Assembly (NCBI RefSeq): GCF_026242045.1
Contig: NZ_JAPJDO010000038.1
Span: 1 to 52,408 of the forward strand
Origin: Mycobacterium pinniadriaticum
GTDB taxonomy: Bacteria; Actinomycetota; Actinomycetes; Mycobacteriales; Mycobacteriaceae
Direction of reading: 5' to 3'
DNA length: 52,408 bases
How positions within the stretch are numbered: position 1 is the first letter of the stretch; every line of letters starts with the position of its first letter. This document shows positions 40,341-49,528 of this stretch, one piece after another. Both the position numbers and the translations under genes were made by a program. The notes beneath the pieces are model-generated. The model did no database searches. It was not told where the DNA came from and saw only the letters and a list, made by a program, of their open reading frames with translations.

Positions 40341-42437
40341 GTGGCTCCAGAGACATCCGATGCCGAGGTTGACCCCATCGATCCGGATGTGCGCCGGCGT
40401 TGGCAGGAGCTCGCCGACGAGGTGCGTGAGCATCAGTTCCGGTACTACATCAAGGACGCGCCGATCGTCTCCGACGCCGACTTCGACAAGCTCTTCAACG
40501 AACTGCTCGCCCTCGAGGAGCGCTACCCCGAACTCCGGGTCGCCGATTCGCCGACCCAGTTGGTCGGCGGGGCCGGATTCACGACCGACTTCACCGAGGC
40601 CGCGCATCTGGAACGGATGCTGTCGCTGGACGACGTGTTCAACACCGAGGAACTGGTGGCGTGGTCCAACCGGGTGGAAACCGAGATCGGCCGTGACCCA
40701 CAGTATCTGTGCGAGCTCAAGGTCGATGGCGTGGCGCTGGCCCTGGTGTACCGCAACGGGCGGCTGGACCGGGCGGCCACCCGTGGTGACGGCCGGGTCG
40801 GCGAGGACGTCACCAACAATGCGCGCACCATCGACGACGTTCCTGAAACCCTCAGTGCATCAGAGGAATATCCGATTCCCGCGGTGCTGGAGGTACGCGG
40901 CGAGGTCTTTTTCCTGGTCGCCGACTTCGAGAATCTCAACGCCAGCCTGGTCGCCGACGGCAAGGCGCCGTTCGCCAATCCGCGTAACAGCGCGGCCGGG
41001 TCGCTGCGGCAGAAGAATCCGGCGGTCACCGCGCGACGCCGGCTGCGGATGATCTGTCACGGGCTCGGTTACACCGAGGGCTTCGACCCGGCCAGCCTGC
41101 ACGACACCTACTTCGCGCTGAAGGCCTGGGGTCTGCCGGTCTCCGACCACACCACGCGGGTGGCGGGACTCGGGGCCGTCGAGGAGAAGATCGCCTACTG
41201 GGGTGAACGGCGGCACGAGATCGAGCACGAGATCGACGGTGTCGTGGTCAAGGTCGACGACTTCGCACAGCAGCGCCGCCTGGGGGCCACCTCGCGGGCC
41301 CCGCGCTGGGCGGTGGCCTACAAGTACCCGCCGGAAGAGGCCCAGACCAAGCTGCTCGACATTCAGGTCAACGTGGGCCGTACCGGCCGGGTCACCCCGT
41401 TCGCGATGATGACCCCGGTGCGCATCGCCGGATCCACCGTCGGCATGGCCACTCTGCACAACGGCTCGGAGGTCAAACGCAAGGGCGTGCTGATCGGTGA
41501 CACCGTGATGATCCGCAAGGCCGGCGACGTCATCCCCGAGGTCCTGGGACCCGTGGTCGACTTGCGGGACGGCACCGAGCGGGAATTCGAGATGCCCACC
41601 CACTGCCCGGAATGCGGCACCCCGCTGGCGCCGGCCAAGGAGGGCGATGTCGACATCCGCTGCCCGAATGCCCGATCGTGCCCCGCGCAACTGCGTGAGC
41701 GGGTCTTCCACCTGGCCGGTCGCGGTGGGTTGGACATCGAAGGGCTCGGCTATGAAGCCGCGGCGGCGCTGCTGGCCGCGAAGATCATCGGAGATGAGGG
41801 GGATCTGTTCAGCCTCACCAGCGCGGACCTGCTGACCTCGGAGTTCTTCACGACCAAGGACGGCGCGCTGTCGGCCAACGGCGCGCGGCTGCTGATCAAC
41901 CTGCAGCAGGCCAAGGATCGCCCGCTCTGGCGGATTCTGGTGGCACTGTCCATTCGCCACGTGGGGCCGACCGCGGCGCGGGCGCTGGCCGCCGCGTTCG
42001 GGAGCCTCGAGGCGATCATGGCGGCGTCCGAGGAGCAGCTGGCCGATGTGGAGGGCGTCGGGCCGACCATCGCCGCCGCGCTCAAGGAGTGGTTCGACGT
42101 GGACTGGCACCGCGCGATCATCGACAAGTGGCGGGCGGCCGGCGTGCGGATGGAGGATGTTCGCGACGCCGAGATAACGCCGACGCTGCAAGGGCTTTCG
42201 ATCGTGGTCACCGGGTCGCTGCCCGGCTTCTCCCGCGACGAGGCCAAGGAGGCCATCATCGCCCGCGGCGGCAAGGCGGTCGGCTCGGTCTCGAAGAAGA
42301 CCTCGTTCGTGGTGGCGGGGGACTCGCCCGGATCGAAATACGACAAGGCTGTCGAACTGGGAATCCCGATCCTCGACGAGGACGGGTTCCGCAAACTGCT
42401 GGCCGAGGGCCCGCCGCAGGAACCCGCGGACGGCTAA
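40341..42437 (+). CDS. ligA: NAD+-dependent DNA ligase
   Basis: LigA seals nicks during replication and repair using NAD+. The 698-residue protein shows every domain: Ia (WQELADEVREHQFRYYIKDAP), adenylation domain with catalytic Lys127 in CELKVDGVALAL, OB fold (VNVGRTGRVTPFAMMTPVRI), a Cys4 zinc finger (CPECGTPLAP, then CPNARSCPAQLRERV), helix-hairpin-helix repeats (IRHVGPTAARALAAAFGS, VEGVGPTIAAAL) and a C-terminal BRCT domain (LSIVVTGSLPGFSRDEAKEAI). GTG 40341 follows a leaderless-type promoter. Its stop overlaps the stop of the converging hypothetical gene by 3 bases. Confidence 0.97.
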   Translation: MAPETSDAEVDPIDPDVRRRWQELADEVREHQFRYYIKDAPIVSDADFDKLFNELLALEERYPELRVADSPTQLVGGAGFTTDFTEAAHLERMLSLDDVFNTEELVAWSNRVETEIGRDPQYLCELKVDGVALALVYRNGRLDRAATRGDGRVGEDVTNNARTIDDVPETLSASEEYPIPAVLEVRGEVFFLVADFENLNASLVADGKAPFANPRNSAAGSLRQKNPAVTARRRLRMICHGLGYTEGFDPASLHDTYFALKAWGLPVSDHTTRVAGLGAVEEKIAYWGERRHEIEHEIDGVVVKVDDFAQQRRLGATSRAPRWAVAYKYPPEEAQTKLLDIQVNVGRTGRVTPFAMMTPVRIAGSTVGMATLHNGSEVKRKGVLIGDTVMIRKAGDVIPEVLGPVVDLRDGTEREFEMPTHCPECGTPLAPAKEGDVDIRCPNARSCPAQLRERVFHLAGRGGLDIEGLGYEAAAALLAAKIIGDEGDLFSLTSADLLTSEFFTTKDGALSANGARLLINLQQAKDRPLWRILVALSIRHVGPTAARALAAAFGSLEAIMAASEEQLADVEGVGPTIAAALKEWFDVDWHRAIIDKWRAAGVRMEDVRDAEITPTLQGLSIVVTGSLPGFSRDEAKEAIIARGGKAVGSVSKKTSFVVAGDSPGSKYDKAVELGIPILDEDGFRKLLAEGPPQEPADG

Positions 42438-43165
42438 CCGTCGCCGGTGCGGAACGCGAACTCGCTCAGGTCGATCGAGACCATCAGGTCCTTGGTGATG
42501 ACACGGTTGTCCGTGTCGGCGCGGTACGCCTTACGCTTCGTCGGCATCGTGAACCCGTCGAAGTCCACCGCGCCGTCGATGTACTGGATCGCCGCAAATC
42601 CGCCGGCCACATCCACCCGGTAGTCGTGGCGGCACACCAGATATTGCTCATTGACGTAAAACTCTTGCACCGCACTGTGGCTGGGGAACTCAGCGGGGAA
42701 CTCGACACGCAGGCCCGCTAACTGCCGGCCGTGATCTTCGACCGGGTCGATCTCGCTGACCCTGAGGCCCGGCAGTGCCATCAGAAACGGGGTGTTCAGA
42801 TAGGTCCACAGCGCATAGCCGTTGAAGTAGGCCCGCTGCAACGGATCCCACGGGGTAGCCAGTTCGTGGCCGGTAAACGATTCTCGCGGGTTGCGCCGCT
42901 CGGCGACCACGCGGCCGTCGAGCTTCTCGATCGCGATCCGCGCCGCGGTGAAGTCGGTTCTCTGGTCGGGCGCGCCGAATGGCCGCACCGACGCCCACGA
43001 CCGCTGGGTGGCAACCGCCATCCGGCGTGGGGTCGCGTCCTGCGGCTGGCCCTTAATCTCCCAGAGCTTGCCGCCGCTGACGACGGTCGCTTCGACGGTG
43101 GCCAGCGCGTTCCAACGGTCGAGCCCACCGTGGGCGTCGAGCACCTTGTCCAGCAGCCCGGCCAT
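42434..43165 (-). CDS. Conserved hypothetical protein
   Basis: This 243-residue protein is not recognised with confidence. It opens MAGLLDKVLDAHGGLDRWNALATVEATV and continues with beta-rich segments (RRMAVATQRSWASVRPF, HELATPWDPLQRAYFNGYALWTYLNTPFL, EFYVNEQYLVCRHDYRVDVAGGFAA, FDGFTMPTKRKAYRADTDN). The start pattern and strand-rich body loosely recall LolA/MucB-like lipid-binding folds, but no signal peptide is present. It converges with ligA and is 6 nt downstream of the ACT gene on the same strand, so probably cotranscribed with it. Confidence 0.75.
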   Translation of the reverse strand: MAGLLDKVLDAHGGLDRWNALATVEATVVSGGKLWEIKGQPQDATPRRMAVATQRSWASVRPFGAPDQRTDFTAARIAIEKLDGRVVAERRNPRESFTGHELATPWDPLQRAYFNGYALWTYLNTPFLMALPGLRVSEIDPVEDHGRQLAGLRVEFPAEFPSHSAVQEFYVNEQYLVCRHDYRVDVAGGFAAIQYIDGAVDFDGFTMPTKRKAYRADTDNRVITKDLMVSIDLSEFAFRTGDG

Positions 43166-43171
43166 GGCGGC

Positions 43172-43831
43172 TCAGCGCAGGATGGTCGCGACGATGCCGG
43201 CCAGATAGCCGAGCCGGGCCACCTCTGAGGGCCGGAACGCCGGCCCGCCCGGGCGGCCCAGCATCACCGCGGTATTGGGATCACCCAGCGGTGCGGCGGC
43301 CAGTGTGGTGTCCATGTCCCGCCAGACCTGCGGCACCCAGTCGGCGGTGCCGTCGAGGGCTTCGGCGTGGGCCAGTGGCAGCCACGGGGCCGAGGTCGCC
43401 TGGGTCTCCGGCGCACCGGGGCTGCCGACGATGCGCTGCAGACCGGCCTCCGAGATCCGCGCCACCGTGCACCAGCCGACCCGCAGCACGCGCGGCGCCT
43501 CGTCGGCGAGCACCTGCAATTTGGCGGCGGGGTCGGCGGCCGCGGCGATGTGATCGATGAGTTCCAGTTCGCGGTGGGCCTCCAGCAGACCGGTGTGTGG
43601 CCGGATGGTGTCCACCCGCACACCCTCGAGCCGCTCGGCGGCCGTGATCAGCATGTCGGGCATGGAGCCGGGCGGCAGTTCGACCACCAGGTCGTCGATC
43701 GCGTATCCGGATCCTCGCTCGACGACGTCGAGCGAGAGGATGTCGGCACCGACCGTGCCCAGCGCGACGGCGAGCGAGCCGAGACTACCGGGCCGGTCGA
43801 CCAGCTGGACCCGCAGCAGATACGAAGGCAC
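43172..43831 (-). CDS. ACT-domain protein
   Basis: This 219-residue protein starts with an ACT domain (SYLLRVQLVDRPGSLGSLAVALGTVGADILSLDVVERG) followed by a region ending GRPGGPAFRPSEVARLGYLAGIVATILR. It closely resembles M. tuberculosis Rv3013. ACT domains usually bind amino acids, so a regulatory role is likely, but the target enzyme is unknown. GTG 43831 (PSYLL start) is favoured by similarity; GTG 43837 is the alternative. Located next to ligA and gatCA as in M. tuberculosis. Confidence 0.88.
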   Translation of the reverse strand: MPSYLLRVQLVDRPGSLGSLAVALGTVGADILSLDVVERGSGYAIDDLVVELPPGSMPDMLITAAERLEGVRVDTIRPHTGLLEAHRELELIDHIAAAADPAAKLQVLADEAPRVLRVGWCTVARISEAGLQRIVGSPGAPETQATSAPWLPLAHAEALDGTADWVPQVWRDMDTTLAAAPLGDPNTAVMLGRPGGPAFRPSEVARLGYLAGIVATILR

Positions 43832-43884
43832 GCGCACACTGTTGCACAGCAGGCTGAACTCAGCACTCCGGCAGGTCTGGCCGC

Positions 43885-45660
43885 TCAGCCCCGCAAATAG
43901 ACCGTGCAGGGGGCCGGGCCACAGCCGAAAACCGGCCGAAACCGCACGTCAGAGCGTGCCAAGCGGGCGGTGACGGAATCGTCTCCGACCATCAGGACGG
44001 TGACGTCGGGATCGGTGAGCAGGGCACGGGCCTGGGCGGGCGTGGCATCGTCGGGTATCCGGATCGCCCGGCGCGACAGATCGGGCGGCCAGGCCAGGTA
44101 GGGCAGCTCGACCGAGCTGTCGAACGCCGTCACCGCCCCGGGCGGCAGGTGTCCCATCAGGGCGACGACATCACCGGGCGGGCCGGCGGCGCCGACCGCC
44201 GCACGCCGCTGCTCCGGCGTCATGTGGACATATGCGCCCAGCGGCGGCCCTTCGCCGGTCAGCCCGGGGTAGGCCACCCACAAGCCCTGCGCCGCGGCGA
44301 CCGCGGCAGCGGCGAAGACGACCTGTCGCCCCCGCCGGCCCAGCCGGTCGACGGCGGGAACCGCGAACGCCAGCACCAGCCCGGCGAAGCCCAGCACATA
44401 GCGGGCCACCGCGGGATCCGGGGTGGCCAGCGCCGCGGCGAAACACAGCCACACCGCCGGTGATCGGGTCCGCACGGCCCGCACGAGCGCGACCGGAAGG
44501 GCCACCAGGAACACCAAGCCCAGTCCGCCGATCCGCATGTCGAACACCGGGAGCTGCGGCGCGATCGTCGTCCAGGACCGGACCACCCGGCTCAGCAGCG
44601 GTCCCTCGAGGTGCGGTGCGGCCGCCCCCGATTCCAGCAGGGCCGACATGGCTCGGGTGCCGGGCAGATGCAGTGGGCCGACGTCGATGCGCACCGGCCA
44701 CACCGGGTTGTGGTGACGGGCGATGTTCACCGCATACGTCGGGGCCCCGAACAGCAGGGCGGCCAGCCAGGCCGTCGCGATCCAGCCGCGCCGACCGGCA
44801 CGGTGGCCGCGCACCGTCAGCACCGCCAGCAGCAGCGCACCCGCGATGAGGGCGTTCGGTTTGGATCCCAGAAACAGGCCGATCGCGATGCCGGCCAGCA
44901 GTAGCTGAGTGCGGTGCATCGGCGCCACCACGAACGCGACCGCGCTCAGCAGCAGGGCGGCCGAGGCCACGTCGGTGTAGTTCGACGGCAGCTGCAGGAA
45001 CACCGCGGGCAACGTCAGCCAGGCCGCGCCTGCGGCCACCGCGTGGGCGCCGCGGGCGCCCGAGCCCCGGGCGATCGCCGCGATGGCCAGCGCCCCCAGC
45101 AGGCCGAACATCAGGTGGGCCAGCTCGACGAGGCGGTCGTCGGGCAGCATCGCCCGCCAGGCGATGAACGCGTCCTCCACGATGTGCGGGTAGCTCGACA
45201 GGTACGCAACATCGGACGGGATGTCGGCGAATGTGGCGCGCTGTAGCGCGAAGTTCACGTACGGCAGGTGATAGCCCAGCGCATCCCATTGCCACACCGG
45301 AAGGTAGTAGGCGGTTACCACGGTCAGCACCACCGCCGCCAGTGCGACCAGCAGCACCGGCAGGGTCGAGACGCTGACGCAACTCCGCCATGGCAGCCGC
45401 CACCACCGCACCGCCCGTCGGTGCGCCACCAGCAGCACGGCCAGCGTCGTCCAGGCCAGTACGGCCAGCAGCAGCGGGCCGGTCAGCCGGCCGGCGGTGC
45501 CCAACCCGACCACGGCCACCACCACGGCGCCCAGCGTCACCAGCGCCCCGGCGAGCAGCCGTTGCGCCGCGGGTCGGGGCAGGATCAGCGTGCCGCCGGC
45601 CAGGACCAGCAGCCCGCCCAGGGGCAGGCCGACCGGAAGCAGTCCCCACGGCACGCGCAT
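43885..45660 (-). CDS. Polytopic GT-C-like membrane protein
   Basis: This 591-residue protein has roughly 11-13 hydrophobic segments and a C-terminal soluble part (about residues 480-591) ending in FGCGPAPCTVYLRG. The sequence TAYYLPVWQWDALGYHLPYVNFALQ, with an acidic residue in the first extracytoplasmic loop, resembles GT-C glycosyltransferases that use polyprenyl-phosphate sugars, such as mannosyltransferases of the mycobacterial envelope. A specific donor or acceptor cannot be named. ATG 45660 (MRVPWGLLPVGLP) is preferred; in-frame residues to 45738 are Arg-rich and unlike a membrane start. It lies between the ACT gene and gatC, where I recall no gene in M. tuberculosis. Confidence 0.75.
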   Translation of the reverse strand: MRVPWGLLPVGLPLGGLLVLAGGTLILPRPAAQRLLAGALVTLGAVVVAVVGLGTAGRLTGPLLLAVLAWTTLAVLLVAHRRAVRWWRLPWRSCVSVSTLPVLLVALAAVVLTVVTAYYLPVWQWDALGYHLPYVNFALQRATFADIPSDVAYLSSYPHIVEDAFIAWRAMLPDDRLVELAHLMFGLLGALAIAAIARGSGARGAHAVAAGAAWLTLPAVFLQLPSNYTDVASAALLLSAVAFVVAPMHRTQLLLAGIAIGLFLGSKPNALIAGALLLAVLTVRGHRAGRRGWIATAWLAALLFGAPTYAVNIARHHNPVWPVRIDVGPLHLPGTRAMSALLESGAAAPHLEGPLLSRVVRSWTTIAPQLPVFDMRIGGLGLVFLVALPVALVRAVRTRSPAVWLCFAAALATPDPAVARYVLGFAGLVLAFAVPAVDRLGRRGRQVVFAAAAVAAAQGLWVAYPGLTGEGPPLGAYVHMTPEQRRAAVGAAGPPGDVVALMGHLPPGAVTAFDSSVELPYLAWPPDLSRRAIRIPDDATPAQARALLTDPDVTVLMVGDDSVTARLARSDVRFRPVFGCGPAPCTVYLRG

Positions 45661-45739
45661 CACCCTTCCACGCCCCGACTGTGGTTGTTCGCGTCCGCTC
45701 TCGCCACACCTGCGGTCTCGGCCAGGGAGCGCGGCCAAC

Positions 45740-45745
45740 TAGGCT
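45740..45745 (+). promoter_or_regulatory. TAGGCT -10 for a leaderless gatCA transcript
   Basis: TAGGCT lies 8 nt before GTG 45754. The divergent GT-C-like gene starts 80 nt away on the other strand. Confidence 0.45.
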
Positions 45746-45753
45746 TGAGCCTC

Positions 45754-46053
45754 GTGTCCCAGATCTCCCGCGACGAGGTCGCCCGGCTGGCCAAATTGGC
45801 CCGGCTGGCGCTGACCGACCACGAACTCGACAGCTTCGCCGGCCAGCTCGATGCCATCTTGGGGCACGTCAGCCAGATCCAGGCTGTCGACACCGGCGAC
45901 GCGAAGCCGACCGGCAACCCGTTGCCCGATGTCAACGTCACCCGCCCTGATGTCGTCGAGCCGTGCCTGACCCAGCAGGAGGCACTTGCCGAGGCCCCGG
46001 CGGCGGCCGAGGGCCGGTTCGCGGTGCCGCAGATCCTGGGGGAATCGGAATGA
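45754..46053 (+). CDS. gatC: Asp-tRNA(Asn)/Glu-tRNA(Gln) amidotransferase subunit C
   Basis: GatC stabilises GatA in the GatCAB complex, which amidates misacylated Glu-tRNA(Gln) and Asp-tRNA(Asn). The 99-residue protein reads SRDEVARLAKLARLALTDHELDSFAGQLDAILGHVSQIQAVDT and has the family NPLPDVNVTRPDVVE tail. Start GTG 45754 is near the promoter element. Its stop overlaps the gatA start (ATGA at 46050-46053). gatB is not in the window; in M. tuberculosis it follows pfkA. Confidence 0.95.
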   Translation: MSQISRDEVARLAKLARLALTDHELDSFAGQLDAILGHVSQIQAVDTGDAKPTGNPLPDVNVTRPDVVEPCLTQQEALAEAPAAAEGRFAVPQILGESE

Positions 46054-47543
46054 GTGCGACGAGCGACCTCACGCGCCTCGACGCGGCCACGCTCGGGGAG
46101 AAGATCGCCGCCAAGGAGGTCTCCTCGGTCGAGGTGACGCAGGCCTGCCTGGACCAGATCGCCGCCACCGACGAGCGCTACCACGCCTTCTTGCACGTCG
46201 CCGCCAACAAGGCGCTGGCCGCAGCGGCGCGCGTCGATGCGGCGGTGGCCGAGGGCGAGGTGCTGCCCTCCCCGCTGGCCGGGGTTCCGCTGGCGCTCAA
46301 GGACGTCTTCACCACCTCGGACATGCCGACCACATGCGGGTCGAAGATCCTCGAGGGCTGGGTGTCACCGTATGACGCGACGGTCACCACCCGGCTGCGC
46401 GCGGCCGGCATCCCGATCCTCGGCAAGACCAATATGGACGAGTTCGCGATGGGCAGCTCGACGGAGAACTCCGCCTACGGCCCGACCCGCAACCCGTGGG
46501 ACACCGAGCGGGTGCCCGGCGGTTCCGGCGGCGGCAGCGCGGCCGCGCTGGCCGCGTTCCAGGCGCCGCTGGCGATCGGTTCCGACACCGGCGGCTCGAT
46601 CCGCCAGCCGGCGGCGCTGACCGCCACCGTCGGGGTCAAGCCGACGTACGGAACGGTGTCGCGCTACGGCTTGGTGGCGTGCGCGTCCTCGCTGGATCAG
46701 GGCGGTCCCTGCGCCCGCACCGTCCTCGACACCGCGCTGCTGCACGCGGTGATCGCCGGGCACGACAACCGCGATTCCACCTCGGTCGAAGCCCAGATTC
46801 CCGACGTCGTCGCCGCGGCGAAGGCCGGTGCCGCCGGTGACCTCGCCGGGGTGCGGATCGGTGTGGTCAAACAGCTTCACAGCGGCGAGGGGTACCAGCC
46901 CGGCGTGCTGGCGTCGTTCAACGCTGCGGTCGAGCAGCTGTCGGCGTTGGGTGCGCAGGTCAGCGAGGTCGACTGCCCGCACCTGGACTACTCGTTGTCC
47001 TCCTACTACCTGATCCTGCCCTCGGAGGTGTCCAGCAACCTGGCCCGGTTCGACGCCATGCGTTACGGCTTGCGGGTCGGCGACGACGGCAGCCACAGCG
47101 CCGAAGAGGTGATGGCACTGACCCGGGCGGCCGGGTTCGGCCCGGAAGTCAAGCGCCGCATCATCATTGGCACCTATGCGTTGTCGGCGGGTTATTACGA
47201 CGCCTATTACAACCAGGCGCAGAAGGTCCGCACGCTGATCGCGGGCGACCTGGACGCGGCATACCGACACGTCGACGTGCTGGTGTCCCCGGCCACCCCC
47301 ACCACCGCCTTCCGGCTGGGCGAGAAGGTCGACGACCCCCTGGCGATGTACCTGTTCGACCTGTGCACCCTGCCGTTGAACCTGGCCGGGCACTGCGGGA
47401 TGTCGGTACCGTCGGGGCTCTCGCCCGACGACAATCTGCCGGTCGGACTGCAGATCATGGCGCCGGCGCTGGCCGATGACCGGCTCTACCGGGTGGGAGC
47501 GGCCTATGAGGTTGCCCGCGGTCCGCTGCCAACCGCGATCTGA
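46050..47543 (+). CDS. gatA: Asp-tRNA(Asn)/Glu-tRNA(Gln) amidotransferase subunit A
   Basis: GatA releases ammonia from glutamine for the GatB transamidation site. It is a 497-residue amidase-signature enzyme: Lys84 (ALKDVFTT), cis-Ser159 and Ser183 (GGSGGGS... and SDTGGSIRQPA) form the Ser-Ser-Lys triad. MDEFAMGSSTENSAYGPTRNPWD and VKPTYGTVSRYGLVACASSLDQ are typical of GatA. ATG 46050 overlaps gatC. pfkA begins 18 nt downstream. Confidence 0.96.
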   Translation: MSATSDLTRLDAATLGEKIAAKEVSSVEVTQACLDQIAATDERYHAFLHVAANKALAAAARVDAAVAEGEVLPSPLAGVPLALKDVFTTSDMPTTCGSKILEGWVSPYDATVTTRLRAAGIPILGKTNMDEFAMGSSTENSAYGPTRNPWDTERVPGGSGGGSAAALAAFQAPLAIGSDTGGSIRQPAALTATVGVKPTYGTVSRYGLVACASSLDQGGPCARTVLDTALLHAVIAGHDNRDSTSVEAQIPDVVAAAKAGAAGDLAGVRIGVVKQLHSGEGYQPGVLASFNAAVEQLSALGAQVSEVDCPHLDYSLSSYYLILPSEVSSNLARFDAMRYGLRVGDDGSHSAEEVMALTRAAGFGPEVKRRIIIGTYALSAGYYDAYYNQAQKVRTLIAGDLDAAYRHVDVLVSPATPTTAFRLGEKVDDPLAMYLFDLCTLPLNLAGHCGMSVPSGLSPDDNLPVGLQIMAPALADDRLYRVGAAYEVARGPLPTAI

Positions 47544-47561
47544 CGGGGCAGGATAGGGCCC

Positions 47562-48593
47562 ATGCGAATCGGAGTGCTCACTGGTGGCGGTGATTGTCCC
47601 GGCCTGAATGCCGTGATCCGGGCTGTCGTGCGAACCTGCGATGCCCGCTACAGCTCGTCGGTCGTCGGCTTTCTCGACGGTTGGCGTGGCCTGCTGGAAG
47701 ACCGCAGGATCCAACTGAGCAACGACGACCGCAACAACCGGTTGCTGGCCAAGGGCGGCACCATGCTGGGCACTGCCCGCACCAATCCCGACAAGCTGCG
47801 CGCCGGGCTCGACGACATCAAACAGACGCTGGAGGACAACGGGATCGACGTGCTGATCCCGATCGGCGGGGAGGGCACGCTGACCGCCGCGCACTGGCTG
47901 TCCGAGGAGGGCGTGCCGGTCGTCGGTGTGCCCAAGACCATCGACAACGACATCAACTGCACCGACGTGACCTTCGGCCACGACACCGCGCTGCAGATCG
48001 CCACCGATGCGATCGACCGGCTGCACAGCACCGCCGAGTCACATCAGCGGGTGATGGTGGTCGAGGTGATGGGTCGGCACGCCGGCTGGATCGCGCTGAA
48101 CGCCGGGCTGTCCTCGGGTGCGCACATGACGCTGATACCCGAGCAACCCTTCGATGTCGAAGACGTGTGCCGGCTGGTCAAGAAGCGCTTCCAGCGCGGC
48201 GAGTCGAGCTTCATCATCGTGGTCGCCGAGGGAGCCAAACCTGCCGAGGGTTCGATGCAGCTGCGCCAGGGCGGCACCGACGAATTCGGCCACGAACGGT
48301 TCACCGGGGTCGCCCAGCAGCTCGCCCTCGAGGTGGAGAAGCGGATCAAGAAGGAAGTCCGGGTCACCGTGCTCGGCCACGTGCAGCGCGGCGGCACCCC
48401 CACGGCCTACGACCGGGTGCTGGCCACCCGGTTCGGGGTCAACGCCGCTGACGCCGCCCACGCCGGTGAGTACGGGATGATGGTGTCGCTGCAAGGTAAC
48501 GAGATCGGTCGAGTTCCGTTGGCCGACGCGGTGCGCGAACTCAAACTGGTGCCGCAGACCCGCTACGACGACGCGGCCGCGTTCTTCGGCTGA
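47562..48593 (+). CDS. pfkA: 6-phosphofructokinase
   Basis: PfkA phosphorylates fructose 6-phosphate to the 1,6-bisphosphate, committing glycolysis. The 343-residue protein has the substrate and nucleotide sites GVLTGGGDCPGLNAVIRAVVR, IGGEGTLTAAHWL, VPKTIDNDINCTDVTFGHDTA (catalytic Asp in TIDND) and VEVMGRHAGWIALNAG. The donor (ATP or pyrophosphate) was not decided by residue inspection; M. tuberculosis PfkA uses ATP. It lies between gatA and the inserted ppk2/P-type ATPase pair. Confidence 0.95.
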   Translation: MRIGVLTGGGDCPGLNAVIRAVVRTCDARYSSSVVGFLDGWRGLLEDRRIQLSNDDRNNRLLAKGGTMLGTARTNPDKLRAGLDDIKQTLEDNGIDVLIPIGGEGTLTAAHWLSEEGVPVVGVPKTIDNDINCTDVTFGHDTALQIATDAIDRLHSTAESHQRVMVVEVMGRHAGWIALNAGLSSGAHMTLIPEQPFDVEDVCRLVKKRFQRGESSFIIVVAEGAKPAEGSMQLRQGGTDEFGHERFTGVAQQLALEVEKRIKKEVRVTVLGHVQRGGTPTAYDRVLATRFGVNAADAAHAGEYGMMVSLQGNEIGRVPLADAVRELKLVPQTRYDDAAAFFG

Positions 48594-48610
48594 TCGCCCG
48601 GCATTGCCGG

Positions 48611-49528
48611 TCAGTCGCCCGCGATCAACTCGGCTCTGATGGTGGCCAGGTCGGCCCTGCCTTGATCATCGAGTTCCGGGTAGGCCGGGCGCAGATCCTT
48701 CATCGTGTCGAGCAGGATCGCGAACGTCGAGATGTGCGAGAACCACTTGTGGTCGGCGGGGATCACGTGCCACGGCGCGAACTCGGTGCTGGTGTGCGTC
48801 AACATGTCCGAGAACGCCTCCTGGTAGTCGGGCCAGAACTCACGCTCCCGCATGTCGCTGGATGACACCTTCCAGTTCTTGGTTTCGTCGTCGATGCGCT
48901 TCAGGAAGCGGTTCTTCTGTTCGGCGCGGGACAGGTGCAGGAACAGCTTGATGATCACGGTGCCGTTCTCGGTCAGATAGCGCTCCCAGTCGTTGATCTG
49001 GCGGTATCGGCGATGCCAGATGTGCTTGGACGTCAGATCGGCGCTGCGCGGCCACAACAGCTCGGGATGCACCCTGGTCACGGTGACATTCTCGTAGTGC
49101 GAGCGGTTGAACACCGCTATCCGTCCGAGTTCGGGAACCACGAGCTGGTGGCGCCACAGATAGTCGTGGGCACGCTCGGCCTGGCTGGGCGCCTTGAAGC
49201 TGTAGACGTCGACACCCTCGGGATTCAGGCCCGACATCACATGCTTGATGGTCCCGTCCTTGCCCGCCGCGTCGATGGCCTGCAGGACCAAGAGCAGCGA
49301 ATAGTCGGCCTGGGCGTAGAACTTGTCCTGCAGGGCGAACAATTCCTGCTTAGCATGTTCGAGCGCGGCCACCGCGGACTCTTTGTCCAGGTGGTGGTCG
49401 GCGCGGCCGGGGTCGAAGTCGTGCCGCAGGTCGACGGTCGTGCCTGGTTTGACCCGACACGCGGCGGCGAGTTTGCGGTAGTCGATCTTGATCCCGGACG
49501 TGTTGTCGGACAAGGCTTCTCCTGCCAC
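48611..49528 (-). CDS. ppk2: Polyphosphate kinase 2 family protein
   Basis: PPK2 enzymes use polyphosphate to phosphorylate nucleotides. This 305-residue protein has the P-loop LQAIDAAGKDGTIKHVMSG, the lid and catalytic region FKAPSQAERAHDYLWRHQ and VFNRSHYENVTVTRVHPELL (Walker B-like FNRSHYE) and a helical C-terminus. Sequence features (GVDVYSF, AERAHDYLW) look like class III or the polyphosphate:AMP/ADP group, so it may make ADP or ATP. It is divergent from a P-type ATPase gene across 141 nt. It lies between pfkA and where gatB follows in M. tuberculosis, so it may be a lineage-specific insertion. ATG 49528. Confidence 0.88.
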   Translation of the reverse strand: MAGEALSDNTSGIKIDYRKLAAACRVKPGTTVDLRHDFDPGRADHHLDKESAVAALEHAKQELFALQDKFYAQADYSLLLVLQAIDAAGKDGTIKHVMSGLNPEGVDVYSFKAPSQAERAHDYLWRHQLVVPELGRIAVFNRSHYENVTVTRVHPELLWPRSADLTSKHIWHRRYRQINDWERYLTENGTVIIKLFLHLSRAEQKNRFLKRIDDETKNWKVSSSDMREREFWPDYQEAFSDMLTHTSTEFAPWHVIPADHKWFSHISTFAILLDTMKDLRPAYPELDDQGRADLATIRAELIAGD

